The position numbers and the translations under genes are program-made. Source: DAOUAT01 sp964551735 (GTDB taxonomy: Bacteria; Chloroflexota; Anaerolineae; CG2-30-64-16). From it: a stretch of 64,000 bases of DNA. Shown piece by piece: positions 1 to 9,950 of this stretch. How positions within the stretch are numbered: position 1 is the first letter of the stretch; every line of letters begins with the position of its first letter. Location: contig CAZKEF010000003.1 in the NCBI GenBank assembly GCA_964551735.1, forward strand, positions 1 to 64,000. The letters are read 5' to 3'. The notes beneath the pieces are model-generated. The model was not told the DNA's origin. It did no database searches and saw nothing but the letters and a program-made list of their open reading frames with translations.

Positions 1-423
1 GTCAGCAAGGGCATCGAGATCATCGAAGGGCTGCGCGGCCACACCTCCGGCTACGCCATCCCGACCTACGTGGTGGACGCGCCCGGCGGCGGCGGCAAGA
101 TCCCGGTGATGCCGCAATATCTCATCAGTCAGGCGCCGGGCAGGGTCGTGCTGCGCAACTTCGAAGGGTTCATCACTACCTACGACGAGCCCAACGACTA
201 CACCGGGCACACTGTGGCGCGGCCCGAAGCAATAGCGCCCAACTGCGAGGTCGGGCATGAAGGGGTCTACGGCTTGCTCAATGGTGCGGCAGCGCACATC
301 AAGCCGGAAGGGTTCGATCAGCGCCACGTTCGTCCCGGCACTGTGCACTGGGACCCGTTGCCGATCGCAACAGTATCCGAGCTGCCACGGAACGGTAACG
401 GACACAAACCTTCACCTCCCTGA
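1..423 (+). CDS. kamA: Lysine 2,3-aminomutase, C-terminal part (5' end outside window)
   Basis: The frame is open from base 1, so only the last 140 residues are visible; the radical-SAM cysteine cluster lies upstream. The segment GLRGHTSGYAIPTYVVDAPG followed by GGGGKIPVMP is the conserved C-terminal part of KamA: in characterised enzymes the Lys of the PGGGGK motif (here residue 33 of the visible part) carries PLP and the Asp just before it contacts the substrate side-chain amine. The enzyme converts L-lysine to L-beta-lysine in the cytosol. It is followed after 79 bases, which contain a strong hairpin, by two ATP-grasp ligases on the same strand, suggesting that beta-lysine may be a ligation substrate (inference). 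The last ~25 residues, rich in Pro, Asn and Gly, look like an unstructured tail. Confidence 0.93.
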   Translation, partial: VSKGIEIIEGLRGHTSGYAIPTYVVDAPGGGGKIPVMPQYLISQAPGRVVLRNFEGFITTYDEPNDYTGHTVARPEAIAPNCEVGHEGVYGLLNGAAAHIKPEGFDQRHVRPGTVHWDPLPIATVSELPRNGNGHKPSPP

Positions 424-434
424 CGCACGCACTA

Positions 435-472
435 CGATCCGCTGGATTGCTCAGCCGTTATCCAGCGGATCG
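435..472 (+). other. Intercistronic hairpin between kamA and first ATP-grasp gene
   Basis: Perfect 12-bp inverted repeat (435-446 against 461-472) with a 14-nt loop. No T-run follows, so it is not a classical intrinsic terminator. It could be an mRNA-stability or processing element between kamA and the gene at 503. Confidence 0.6.
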
Positions 473-502
473 CAGTCTGATTTCCGCATATGAGGAAGGC
501 CG

Positions 503-1525
503 ATGGCTCGAGTCATCCTTGCGCACAACCTGATCAAGCCGGAGATGCTGCGCCAAGGGCCGCTGGATCGCACAGCGGAGCTGGACAACGAAACAACCAT
601 TGCGGCCCTCGCCGAGGCCTTGCAGGCCGGGGGACACCAGGTGATGCCGTTGGATATGGATGGCCAGGTTTGCCATCGGCTGCAACAGGCCGACGTCGAT
701 ATCGTCTTCAACATCGTCGAGGGCCTGCGGGGAGAGAGTCGAGAAGCCCACTTACCTGCCCTATGTGAGATGTTCGGTATTCCGTACACCGGTTCCGGGG
801 TCTTAACCCTGGCCACCTGCCTGGACAAGGCGCGCACCAAAGAAGTCCTGGCATACAACGGGATCGCTGCTGCACCATTCCAGGTGATGCGGACATGGGA
901 CGAGCCGCTCGACACCCATTTGCGGCTTCCTTTGATCGTCAAGCTCCTGCACGAAGGATCCAGCATGGGCCTGTCCGAAAACTCAATCGTGCATGATACC
1001 GATGCGTTGCGTCGCCAGGTTGAGGCCATGTGGCAGGCCTATCAAGAGCCGCTGCTGATCGAGGAGTTCATCCGGGGCCGCGAGTTCACCGTCGGCATCC
1101 TGGGCAACGCGGCGCCGCAAGTGCTGCCCATCGCTGAATATGTCTTTGATGACCCCTATGGCATCGTGTTGTTCGATCCCGACGAACCCGTAATGGAAGC
1201 GATGGCTGCCGTGCGCAAGGAAGCCCTTCCGGCCTTTCCAGCCACGCACACCACAAGCTGCCCGGCCAAGGTTGACGCCGAGCTCGAGGCTCGCATACGA
1301 AGCACAGCCCTGACGGTCTACCGAGCCTTGGGGCTGCGCGATTGGGGCCGCATGGAGATGCGCTTGGGGCCTGATGGCCTACTCTATGTGCTGGACGTCA
1401 ACCCTATCGCCGGCATTGACCCCACTTATACCCTGCCGCGCCAGGCGTGCACTGCCGGCATGAGCTACACCGACCTTGTCAACACCATTTTGCACCACGC
1501 GCTGGTCCGTCACGGGCTGGCCTGA
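503..1525 (+). CDS. ATP-grasp ligase, D-Ala-D-Ala ligase-like (copy 1)
   Basis: 340 residues, with ATG preceded by a GAGGAAGG-type ribosome site. Family features: FNIVEGLRGESREAHLPALC (N-terminal substrate region with the ESREAH motif), IPYTGSGVLTLATCLDK, the ATP-lid region LLIEEFIRGREFTVGILGN, and the C-terminal Mg/ATP motif LYVLDVNPIAGIDP. These match D-alanine-D-alanine ligase-type enzymes, which activate a carboxylate as acyl-phosphate and join it to an amine. The two tandem copies differ clearly from each other and no mur gene is nearby, so a cell-wall Ddl role is doubtful. Position directly after kamA suggests that beta-lysine or a derivative is a substrate; this is inferred, not shown. 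The stop is 13 bases from the start of the second copy, so the genes are probably co-transcribed. Confidence 0.85.
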   Translation: MARVILAHNLIKPEMLRQGPLDRTAELDNETTIAALAEALQAGGHQVMPLDMDGQVCHRLQQADVDIVFNIVEGLRGESREAHLPALCEMFGIPYTGSGVLTLATCLDKARTKEVLAYNGIAAAPFQVMRTWDEPLDTHLRLPLIVKLLHEGSSMGLSENSIVHDTDALRRQVEAMWQAYQEPLLIEEFIRGREFTVGILGNAAPQVLPIAEYVFDDPYGIVLFDPDEPVMEAMAAVRKEALPAFPATHTTSCPAKVDAELEARIRSTALTVYRALGLRDWGRMEMRLGPDGLLYVLDVNPIAGIDPTYTLPRQACTAGMSYTDLVNTILHHALVRHGLA

Positions 1526-1538
1526 CCCTGGAGGAGAC

Positions 1539-2597
1539 ATGGGCCTCAACGTGGCCGTGCTGGCCAATCTGAAACAAAACGCGCCGCATTACGATGGCAT
1601 GCCCGCCGACGCGTGGGATGACTTGGATTCGCCCACCACCGTAGAGGCGATTTGCGCTGCGCTGGAGGCTGGCGGCCATCGCGCGACCTTCCTGGAAGGC
1701 GATTTGTCGCTGAGCGAAACCTTGCCGAAGCTGAAGCCCGACGTCTGCTTCAACATCTGCGAGGGACATTGGGGTGACTCGCGTGAGTCGCACGTGCCCG
1801 CTCTCCTGGAGATGTTGCGCGTCCCTTACACCGGCAGCGGCGTGCTGACCCTGGCGCTGACCCTGGATAAGCCGATGACCAAGCGCGTGCTCAGTTTTCA
1901 CGATCTACCGAGCCCTGCCTTCCAGGTATTTGAACGCGTTGACGAGCCCCTAGATGACGATCTACGTTTTCCGCTTTTCGTGAAGCCCAGCCGCGAGGGC
2001 ACCGGCATGGGGGTCAGCGCGCGCTCCATCGTCCACGACGAGGCTGAGCTGCGGGATGAGTTGACGGAACAGTTGACGCGCTATCACCAACCGATCCTGG
2101 TGGAACGCTTCGTGCGCGGCCGCGAGGTGACGGTGGGCGTGATCGGCAACCTGCGGCCGCCCGTCGCCCGGCGCATGCCTGACGACACCCTTGCCCGTCG
2201 CGTTATGCACGGCCTGCGCTTCCTGCCTCCCCTGGAAGTGGATTTTGCGCGCTACCCCGCCAGCGAGGGCGGCGTCTACACCAACCGCATGAAAACCGAA
2301 TGGGCCGGCGATTTCCGCTATCTCTGCCCGGCGCCGCTCGGCCCCCAACTGGTAGAGCAGCTCAACCGGCTAACTGCCGCGGTCTTCCGCGTCACCGGCT
2401 GTGTAGACGTGGCACGGGTAGACTTTCGCCTGGACGCCGATGATGGCGACAGGCCGTACATCCTGGAAATCAACCCGCTGCCCGGACTCTACCCCGGCCT
2501 GAGCGACCTGGTACTGGAGGCTGAAGCGGACGGCATGTCGTACACCGAGTTGATTAACGCCATTCTGGACGCGGCCCGCGCAAGGCGCGGGCTATAA
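1539..2597 (+). CDS. ATP-grasp ligase, D-Ala-D-Ala ligase-like (copy 2)
   Basis: 352 residues from ATG 1539, chosen over an upstream in-frame start at 1476 because GGAGGAG lies directly before it and the longer form would run into copy 1. It is a paralogue of the preceding gene: FNICEGHWGDSRESHVPALL, VPYTGSGVLTLALTLDKPMT, ILVERFVRGREVTVGVIGN and the metal/ATP motif YILEINPLPGLYPGLSDL. It has an internal segment around residues 215-265 (VMHGLRFLPPLEVDFARYPA and on) that copy 1 lacks in this form, so substrates probably differ. Tandem non-identical ATP-grasp enzymes usually carry out successive ligations or use two different acceptors. The stop codon overlaps a TATAAT-like hexamer (2593-2598). 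Confidence 0.85.
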   Translation: MGLNVAVLANLKQNAPHYDGMPADAWDDLDSPTTVEAICAALEAGGHRATFLEGDLSLSETLPKLKPDVCFNICEGHWGDSRESHVPALLEMLRVPYTGSGVLTLALTLDKPMTKRVLSFHDLPSPAFQVFERVDEPLDDDLRFPLFVKPSREGTGMGVSARSIVHDEAELRDELTEQLTRYHQPILVERFVRGREVTVGVIGNLRPPVARRMPDDTLARRVMHGLRFLPPLEVDFARYPASEGGVYTNRMKTEWAGDFRYLCPAPLGPQLVEQLNRLTAAVFRVTGCVDVARVDFRLDADDGDRPYILEINPLPGLYPGLSDLVLEAEADGMSYTELINAILDAARARRGL

Positions 2598-2716
2598 TTC
2601 AAAACTTGCACATCTGCGCGAGTTGTGGCATTCTCCGGCCCGCAAGCATTGTGCTGCGCCTGCTTCCTGAGTGCAACCATGTTGATTGCCCCACGGCCCT
2701 CAATAAGGAGGAAGAA

Positions 2717-3010
2717 ATGAGCGTCAAGGTCTTCTGTAAACTCGCTGACTGCGTTAACTGGGACAACGGCGTCTGCGGCGCGGAAGAGATCCGCATTGAC
2801 CGCGAAGGCTACTGCGCGACCTACGAAGAGATCCCCGAAGAAGTCGCGGATGAGCTCGATCTGCCCGCGCATGAGGATCTCTCCTGGGAAGATGAGGAGG
2901 ACGAGGATCTGGAGATCGATGAGCTCGGCGAGGAAGACTGGGAGGATTTTGAGGAAGACGAGGAAGAGGACGAAGAAGAATCGCTTGACGACGATCGCTG
3001 GAGCGATTGA
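2717..3010 (+). CDS. Small DUF1540-like Cys protein with long acidic tail
   Basis: 97 residues from ATG 2717, which has a strong AAGGAGG site 5-6 bases upstream; the in-frame start at 2606 is disfavoured. Residues 1-40 have the pattern C-x4-C-x8-C-x12-C (FCKLADC, VCGA, GYCATYEEIP), resembling the DUF1540 metal-binding-like module (family match by eye). Residues 41-97 are almost entirely Glu and Asp (EEDWEDFEEDEEEDEEES) and end in SLDDDRWSD. Such a tail would make the protein extremely acidic and disordered. The function is unknown. A TATAAT hexamer at 2593-2598, overlapping the preceding stop, may be part of its promoter, but no convincing -35 is visible. Confidence 0.75.
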   Translation: MSVKVFCKLADCVNWDNGVCGAEEIRIDREGYCATYEEIPEEVADELDLPAHEDLSWEDEEDEDLEIDELGEEDWEDFEEDEEEDEEESLDDDRWSD

Positions 3011-3044
3011 GCTGTCCATAGATGCTCCGGCATTGCCCTTATGC

Positions 3045-3084
3045 GCGCATGTGAGGTGCGCCGCGCGGCGCACCTCACATGCGC
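3045..3084. repeat. Perfect 40-bp palindrome (20+20, no loop)
   Basis: Bases 3045-3064 are the exact reverse complement of 3065-3084. It lies between the stop of the acidic protein (3010) and the ppdK promoter (3121). There is no T-run on either side. It may act as a factor-dependent terminator, a cruciform, or a binding site for a dimeric protein. Confidence 0.85.
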
Positions 3085-3120
3085 TGATCCCCAACTGCCA
3101 CAGCAACGATCCGCCATATT

Positions 3121-3149
3121 TTGCCAAACGGGCCGCGTAACCGTATAAT
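3121..3149 (+). promoter_or_regulatory. Sigma-70-type promoter of ppdK
   Basis: TTGCCA at 3121-3126, 17-bp spacer, TATAAT at 3144-3149. The -10 is consensus and the -35 has 4-5 of 6 matches. The predicted start near 3156 gives a ~160-nt leader before the ppdK ATG. Confidence 0.75.
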
Positions 3150-3169
3150 CTTCTTTCGTGCGCCAGTTC

Positions 3170-3245
3170 CGCTTTTCCGTACCGGAAAAGCGCTGGTATG
3201 CCGCGTGTACGAACCGCCAGCTTATGGCACAAGCAGGCGGTTTTC
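3170..3245 (+). promoter_or_regulatory. Structured 5' leader of ppdK
   Basis: Two hairpins lie in the leader. A 10-bp stem (3170-3179/3183-3192) has a 3-nt TAC loop. A second, weaker one pairs AACCGCC near 3212-3218 with GGCGGTT near 3237-3243 and is followed by TTTTC, so it could behave as an attenuator. No known riboswitch class is recognised. Confidence 0.4.
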
Positions 3246-3315
3246 ATCGTGAGTCCAATTTTCCCGCGTATTCGAAGGCTGACGCGGGGCCATTGCTTTA
3301 GGAGGCACGTATCAC

Positions 3316-6066
<2,751 letters not shown>

Positions 6067-6105
6067 TGGGTAGATTGGGTAGACAAGTAGACAAGTAGAC
6101 AAAGG

Positions 6106-6146
6106 AACCCTCTCGTGGGCGCGAGCCGACGGGAGGGTTTCTGTTT
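6106..6146 (+). terminator. Intrinsic terminator after ppdK
   Basis: 11-bp stem with one G-U pair (6106-6116/6129-6139), 12-nt loop, then a T-rich run (TTTCTGTTT). Just upstream is a small tandem repeat of GTAGACAA (about 6080-6102). Confidence 0.75.
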
Positions 6147-6204
6147 GGGTTGGGGGTGTGGTAGAATCTTCACCATCGGAGCAAGCTGAGGAGCAGCGGC
6201 AAGC
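6131..6204 (+). repeat. Terminator/-10/RBS cassette, copy A
   Basis: From the terminator arm GGGAGGGTTT through a -10-like TAGAAT (6162-6167) and GAGGAGC to CGGCAAGC just before the ATG. It is clearly similar (roughly 75% by eye) to 7256-7327 before the next gene, although the genes they precede are unrelated. It is probably a duplicated expression cassette. Confidence 0.6.
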
Positions 6205-7152
6205 ATGTCATTTTCCACCGATCCCATCCTCACCTGGCTGCTCGACGGCGACCCCGCCATCCGCTGGCAAACGCGGCGCGACCTGCTGGACGAGCCGCCG
6301 GAAGCTTACGAGCCCGACCGCGCCCGCGTGACAACCGAGGGCTGGGGCGGCCGGCTGCTGGCGCGGCAGGATCTGAGCACCGGCATGTGGGGCGGCGGGC
6401 TTTATGGCCCGAAGTGGATTTCCACCACCTACACCCTGCTGCTGTTGCGCCACCTGGGCCTGCCGCCGGAGAACGCACAGGCGCGGCGGGGCTGCGCGCT
6501 GCTGCTGGAACGCGGCTTCTACCGCGACGGCGGCATCAACCTCTTCCGCTCGTTCAAGCACAGCGAGACCTGCGTCACCGGCATGGTGCTGGCGCTGCTG
6601 GCCTACTTCCGCCTGGCCGATGACCGCGTGCCCCGCGTCGTCGAGCACCTGCTGGGCCAGCAGATGGCCGACGGCGGCTGGAACTGCGAGCGGCCCAAGG
6701 GCGCGACGCACGGGTCGTTTCACACCACCATTTCGGTGTTGGAGGGGCTGCACGAATATGCGCTGACCTGGCCGGAGCAGACGGACGTGCTACATGACGC
6801 CGTGTTGAGCGCGCACGAGTTCCTGCTGCTGCACCGGCTTTACCGCTCACACCACACCGGCCAGGTGGCCGACCCGGCTATGGCCCGCATCACCTTCCCC
6901 CCGCGCTGGCACTATGACTTCCTGCGTGGCCTGGACTATTTTCGGTGGGCCAACGCGCCGGCCGACGAGCGCATGGCCGACGCCATCGCCTTGCTGCGGA
7001 GCAAACAGGGGCCCGATGGCCGCTGGAAACTGGGCGCCAACTGGCCCGGCCGCGTCTTCTTCGAGCTGGAGACCGTGGGCCAGCCCAGCCGGTGGAACAC
7101 GCTGCGCGGGCTGCGCGTGCTGCGGTGGTGGGAGCACGAAGACATGAAGTAG
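6205..7152 (+). CDS. Terpenoid-cyclase/prenyltransferase-fold protein of unknown function
   Basis: 315 residues with no signal peptide or membrane segment. Repeated helical pairs with QxxDGGW-like elements (ARQDLSTGMWGGGLYGPKW, QQMADGGWNCERPKG, RSKQGPDGRWKLGANWPG) are the hallmark of the alpha/alpha-barrel shared by squalene cyclases and prenyltransferases. It is half the length of a real squalene-hopene cyclase and no DxDD catalytic motif is seen, so it should not be called a cyclase. HSETCVTGM and HGSFHTTISVLEGLHEY place conserved His, Cys and Glu where a barrel active site could be. It is a single gene between two intrinsic terminators, starting at an ATG with GAGGAG upstream. Confidence 0.75.
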   Translation: MSFSTDPILTWLLDGDPAIRWQTRRDLLDEPPEAYEPDRARVTTEGWGGRLLARQDLSTGMWGGGLYGPKWISTTYTLLLLRHLGLPPENAQARRGCALLLERGFYRDGGINLFRSFKHSETCVTGMVLALLAYFRLADDRVPRVVEHLLGQQMADGGWNCERPKGATHGSFHTTISVLEGLHEYALTWPEQTDVLHDAVLSAHEFLLLHRLYRSHHTGQVADPAMARITFPPRWHYDFLRGLDYFRWANAPADERMADAIALLRSKQGPDGRWKLGANWPGRVFFELETVGQPSRWNTLRGLRVLRWWEHEDMK

Positions 7153-7229
7153 GCGCAGAACACGAAGCACGAAGGCAGCGAAGGGTTCGCCGGCGGGCAG
7201 TGTGTCGGAATGCGTCAGCTCGTTCGATG

Positions 7230-7267
7230 ACCCTCCCCTGGTCACCCGGCCCGGCGGGAGGGTTTTT
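7230..7267 (+). terminator. Intrinsic terminator
   Basis: 8-bp perfect stem (7230-7237/7256-7263) followed by TTTTT. It terminates the gene at 6205-7152. Confidence 0.75.
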
Positions 7268-7327
7268 GCTTGGGTCGGTGGTATGGTACAATTTCGACCA
7301 GCGAGGTAAGATGAGGAGCACGGCAAG
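7256..7327 (+). repeat. Terminator/-10/RBS cassette, copy B
   Basis: Homologous to 6131-6204: GGGAGGGTTTTTG, TTGGGT, GGT-TGGTA, a -10-like TACAAT (7287-7292), GAGGAGC and CGGCAAG directly before ATG 7328. Confidence 0.6.
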
Positions 7328-7633
7328 ATGGAAACCACACTGACCAAGATCAAGAATCTGGAACGCATTTACATCGGCGGCTATGGCGATGATTTCATGG
7401 ATCGCGCGCTCGACAAGCTCCTGGCGCAGCAGCGCACCGATGATGAGGCCGCGTTGCGAACCTTGCAGACCGATTTGACGGAGTTGGAGCAACGCTACAA
7501 CATGAAATCCGATGAGTTCACCCGGCGTTATCGGAAGGGAAGCATGGGGGACGCCGCGGATTTCGTCGAGTGGAACGCGCTCTATCGGATGTACACCAAA
7601 GTGCAGAACCGCCTGAGCTTGCTGCAAGGATGA
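7328..7633 (+). CDS. Small helical protein, possible antitoxin-type partner
   Basis: 101 residues, mostly charged helix. Residues 40-60 (ALRTLQTDLTELEQRYNMKS) look like a coiled coil, followed by EFTRRYRKGSMGDAADFVEW. Its size, helical character and position just before a truncated reading frame (7638-7739) fit the first gene of a small two-gene toxin-antitoxin-like unit, but I do not recognise a named family with confidence. It is expressed from the copy-B cassette. It could equally be an unrelated conserved hypothetical protein. Confidence 0.65.
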   Translation: METTLTKIKNLERIYIGGYGDDFMDRALDKLLAQQRTDDEAALRTLQTDLTELEQRYNMKSDEFTRRYRKGSMGDAADFVEWNALYRMYTKVQNRLSLLQG

Positions 7634-7637
7634 TGCG

Positions 7638-7739
7638 GTGAATGATCCGACCCGGATCGCCCACATCAATCCTCGCAGTTATCGGCGAGTTGGAACGGTT
7701 GATCTGACGTTTCCACGATGCGTTTCCCCCGTCTCCTGA
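7638..7739 (+). pseudogene. 33-codon reading frame, probable truncated second gene of a small pair
   Basis: GTG start 4 bases after the stop of the preceding gene, giving a 33-residue peptide (NDPTRIAHINPRSYRRVGTV and on) that runs 22 bases into the next gene. The tight spacing is what an intact operon partner would show, but the product is too short and ends abruptly in the 5' end of 7718-8215. It is most simply the N-terminal stub of a partner gene whose remainder was lost. Confidence 0.35.
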
Positions 7740-8215
7740 TCCTCCTCCTCATCGGCCTGGCCTTCCTCCAGGCCAGCTATTTCGCGCCGCTGCTGCCGGA
7801 ACGGGTCGCGTCGCACTTTGACGCCGCGGGCCGGGCAGACGGCTGGTCGTCTCGCAACGGATTCCTGACCCTGAACCTGGCCTTCGTGGTGGGGATGGGG
7901 GCGCTCTTCCTGGGGCTCACCGCCCTGCTCAACAGAATCCCCAACGACTGGATCAACCTGCCCCACAAGGACTACTGGCTGGCCCCGGAGCGCCGCGCCG
8001 CAACGTTCAACACCATCAACGGCCAGATGGAGTGGCTGGCCGCGGCCACGATAGCGTTGCTGCTGGGCATCACGCAGCTCACCATCGAGGCCAACCTCGA
8101 CGCCGGCCCGAACCTGCCAGGCGATGCCTTCTGGCTGCTGTTCGGCGGCTACATGGCCTTCTGCGTGATCTGGTTGGTCCGCCTGCTGCGCACGTGGTAC
8201 GCGCGGCCGTCGTAA
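7718..8215 (+). CDS. DUF1648/SdpI-like small membrane protein
   Basis: 165 residues with four hydrophobic segments (about 5-20, 50-72, 106-122, 134-155). The N-terminal part LPERVASHFDAAGRADGWSS is the DUF1648 signature (P-x-H-F-x-G-x-D-x-W) found in SdpI-type immunity proteins and in other small integral membrane proteins. Residues 86-90 carry an APERR sequence before the third helix. Expression may be coupled to the short frame at 7638, which overlaps its start. Function is unknown; an immunity role is only a family-level possibility. Confidence 0.7.
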   Translation: MRFPRLLILLLIGLAFLQASYFAPLLPERVASHFDAAGRADGWSSRNGFLTLNLAFVVGMGALFLGLTALLNRIPNDWINLPHKDYWLAPERRAATFNTINGQMEWLAAATIALLLGITQLTIEANLDAGPNLPGDAFWLLFGGYMAFCVIWLVRLLRTWYARPS

Positions 8216-8221
8216 TTCTCC

Positions 8222-8250
8222 TTGCCAGAGTGATAATCCTGCAACATATT
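8222..8250 (+). promoter_or_regulatory. Candidate promoter of SDR gene
   Basis: TTGCCA (8222-8227), 17-bp spacer, CATATT (8245-8250). The -10 is weak (4 of 6). Confidence 0.4.
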
Positions 8251-8312
8251 GTCCTTGCGAGAAGGAAAGGCCTGAACCCCGATGGCGACATTCGCAAAGG
8301 AGCCGATATCGC

Positions 8313-9173
8313 ATGACCCCTCCCTCCGTGGCCCACACAACCTGCCTCATCACCGGCGCAACAGCCGGCATCGGCCTGGCGACCGCGGCCGCGCTGGCCC
8401 GCCTGGACGCGACCGTGATCGGCGTAGGCCGGGACGCGGGGAAATGCGTCGAGATGCAGGCGCGGCTCCGGCGCGAGACCAGCAACCCCGCGGTCGAATA
8501 CCTGACCGCTGACCTCTCAAGCCTGGCCGAGGTGCGCCGGCTGGCGGACGAAGTTGTGGCGCGCTATCCCCGGCTGGACGTGCTGGTCAACAACGTCGGT
8601 GCGTTCTTCATGAAGCGTCGCCTCAGCGCCGATGGCTTCGAAATGACGTGGGCGCTCAACTACCTGGGCGTCTCCCTGCTGACCGATCTACTGCTACCAA
8701 CGCTCCAGGCAAGTACGCCGAGTCGCATCGTCAACGTCTCGTCCGACATGCACCGCTCGGCCCGGCTCAACTTCGACGACCTGCAAGGGGCGCGGCGCTA
8801 CAGCGGCATGAAGGCTTACGGCCAGTCCAAGCTGGCGCTGGTCATGTGGACGTACGATCTGGCGCGGCGGCTGGCGGGCACGGGGGCGATAGCCAACGCG
8901 GTGCATCCCGGCTTCGTCGCCAGCGACCTGTACAAGGCCAGTTTCGGCAACATCAAGTGGCTGGCACCCCTGCTCAAACGGATCGCACTGAGCAACGAAC
9001 TGGGCGCGGAGACCAGCGTCTATCTAGCAAGCTCGCCGGAGGTTGCGGGGGTCACCGGGCAGTATTTCGCCAAGAAGAAAGCCGTGCGCTCTTCGGCCGC
9101 GTCGTATGATCTCGTGGCGACCGCGCGGTTGATGACGGTCACGGCGGCGATGATTGGAGCAATGGCCGGGTGA
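8313..9173 (+). CDS. SDR-family short-chain dehydrogenase/reductase
   Basis: 286 residues, a classical Rossmann SDR of the retinol-dehydrogenase-like type. The dinucleotide motif TGATAGIG is at residues 14-21, NNVGAF stands in place of NNAG, and the catalytic pair is Tyr169-x3-Lys173 (YGQSK). HPGFVASDLY follows as in this group. GRD after beta-2 suggests NADP(H) preference (inference). The substrate cannot be predicted. AAGGAG precedes the ATG. The stop overlaps the GTG of a short downstream frame (GTGA), so the cluster through the two DNA glycosylases is probably one transcript. Confidence 0.9.
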   Translation: MTPPSVAHTTCLITGATAGIGLATAAALARLDATVIGVGRDAGKCVEMQARLRRETSNPAVEYLTADLSSLAEVRRLADEVVARYPRLDVLVNNVGAFFMKRRLSADGFEMTWALNYLGVSLLTDLLLPTLQASTPSRIVNVSSDMHRSARLNFDDLQGARRYSGMKAYGQSKLALVMWTYDLARRLAGTGAIANAVHPGFVASDLYKASFGNIKWLAPLLKRIALSNELGAETSVYLASSPEVAGVTGQYFAKKKAVRSSAASYDLVATARLMTVTAAMIGAMAG

Positions 9174-9328
9174 ACCAAGATAGTCTTGACATTCAACCCG
9201 TGGCCGGTGTGCGCGCCGGTTGGGGTGCGCAGTTTGCGGCGATGGCCGCGGCCGGTGCTGATCGGTTGCTGGACCCGGCGACGCATGGCCTGACCGAGTG
9301 GGACGTCGATGAGTGGGAATGGCTTTGA
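9170..9328 (+). pseudogene. C-terminal fragment of a MazE/AbrB-type antitoxin
   Basis: 52 codons from GTG 9170 (overlapping the SDR stop by 4 bases) to TGA 9326-9328. The peptide contains VRAGWGAQFAAMAAAGADRL followed by LLDP and ends in EWDVDEWEWL. The pattern R-x-GW-x3-F-x2-MA-x-G-D-x-LLD ... WD-x2-EWEW is the usual toxin-binding tail of AbrB/MazE-like antitoxins. The N-terminal SpoVT/AbrB DNA-binding domain and any toxin gene are missing, and the frame overlaps the next gene by 20 bases. It is therefore a remnant or a stand-alone tail. Confidence 0.5.
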
Positions 9329-9947
9329 GGCGCTAGACGCCGCCACCCTGCCCCATGCCCTTGCCGACCTGACCGCCCGCGACCCACGGCTGGCCCGCCT
9401 CGTGGCCGAGCTCGGCCCGCCGCCGCTGTGGGCGCGGGAGCCGGGCTTCCCGACCCTCATCCACATCATCCTGGAGCAGCAAGTGTCGCTGGCGTCGGCG
9501 CGCGCCGCGTTCGATAGACTGCGCGCCATCGCCGACCCCCTCACCCCACAGCACTTCCTGGAGCTTGACGATGCGACGCTCAAGGCGGCCGGGTTCAGCC
9601 GCCAGAAGACCCGCTACGGCCGCGAGCTGGCGCGCGCCATCCTCTCCGGCAGCCTCGATTTGGCAGGTTTGCCGCACCTGGATGATAATAGCGCGCGCGC
9701 CGCGTTGACCAGGGTGCCCGGCATCGGCCGTTGGACCGCGGACATCTATCTGCTGATGGCGTTGGGGCGGCCCGATGTGTGGCCGGCCGGCGACTTGGCG
9801 TTGGCGGCTGCGGCCCGGGATGTTTTGGGGCTGCCGGCCATCCCCACCGCCGTCGAGTTGGAAGCCCTCGGCGCGAATTGGCGGCCCTGGCGGGCCGTGG
9901 CCGCGCGCGTGTTGTGGTGCTTCTATCTAGCGAAACAGGGAAAGTGA
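9309..9947 (+). CDS. DNA-3-methyladenine glycosylase II-like (AlkA family)
   Basis: 212 residues of the HhH-GPD superfamily. EQQVSLASARAAFDRL, the hairpin LTRVPGIGRWTADIYLLMAL and catalytic Asp162 in WPAGDLAL identify an AlkA-type monofunctional glycosylase that removes alkylated bases. It is shorter than E. coli AlkA (282) because the N-terminal TBP-like domain is absent, as in many short AlkA homologues. It starts inside the antitoxin-like remnant, and a second glycosylase gene follows after 3 bases, forming a base-excision-repair pair. Confidence 0.9.
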   Translation: MSGNGFEALDAATLPHALADLTARDPRLARLVAELGPPPLWAREPGFPTLIHIILEQQVSLASARAAFDRLRAIADPLTPQHFLELDDATLKAAGFSRQKTRYGRELARAILSGSLDLAGLPHLDDNSARAALTRVPGIGRWTADIYLLMALGRPDVWPAGDLALAAAARDVLGLPAIPTAVELEALGANWRPWRAVAARVLWCFYLAKQGK

Positions 9948-9950
9948 ACC

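Noticed and set aside
2821..3117. Antisense Ser-rich frame opposite the acidic protein
   Set aside because: Poly-Ser is simply the reverse reading of the Glu/Asp codons; no ribosome site.
2489..3247. 252-codon minus-strand frame across the acidic gene and the ppdK promoter
   Set aside because: Overlaps a better-supported gene, a palindrome and a promoter; no recognisable product.
6205..7152. Calling this gene squalene cyclase
   Set aside because: It has the repeat fold, but is half-length and lacks the DxDD acid motif.
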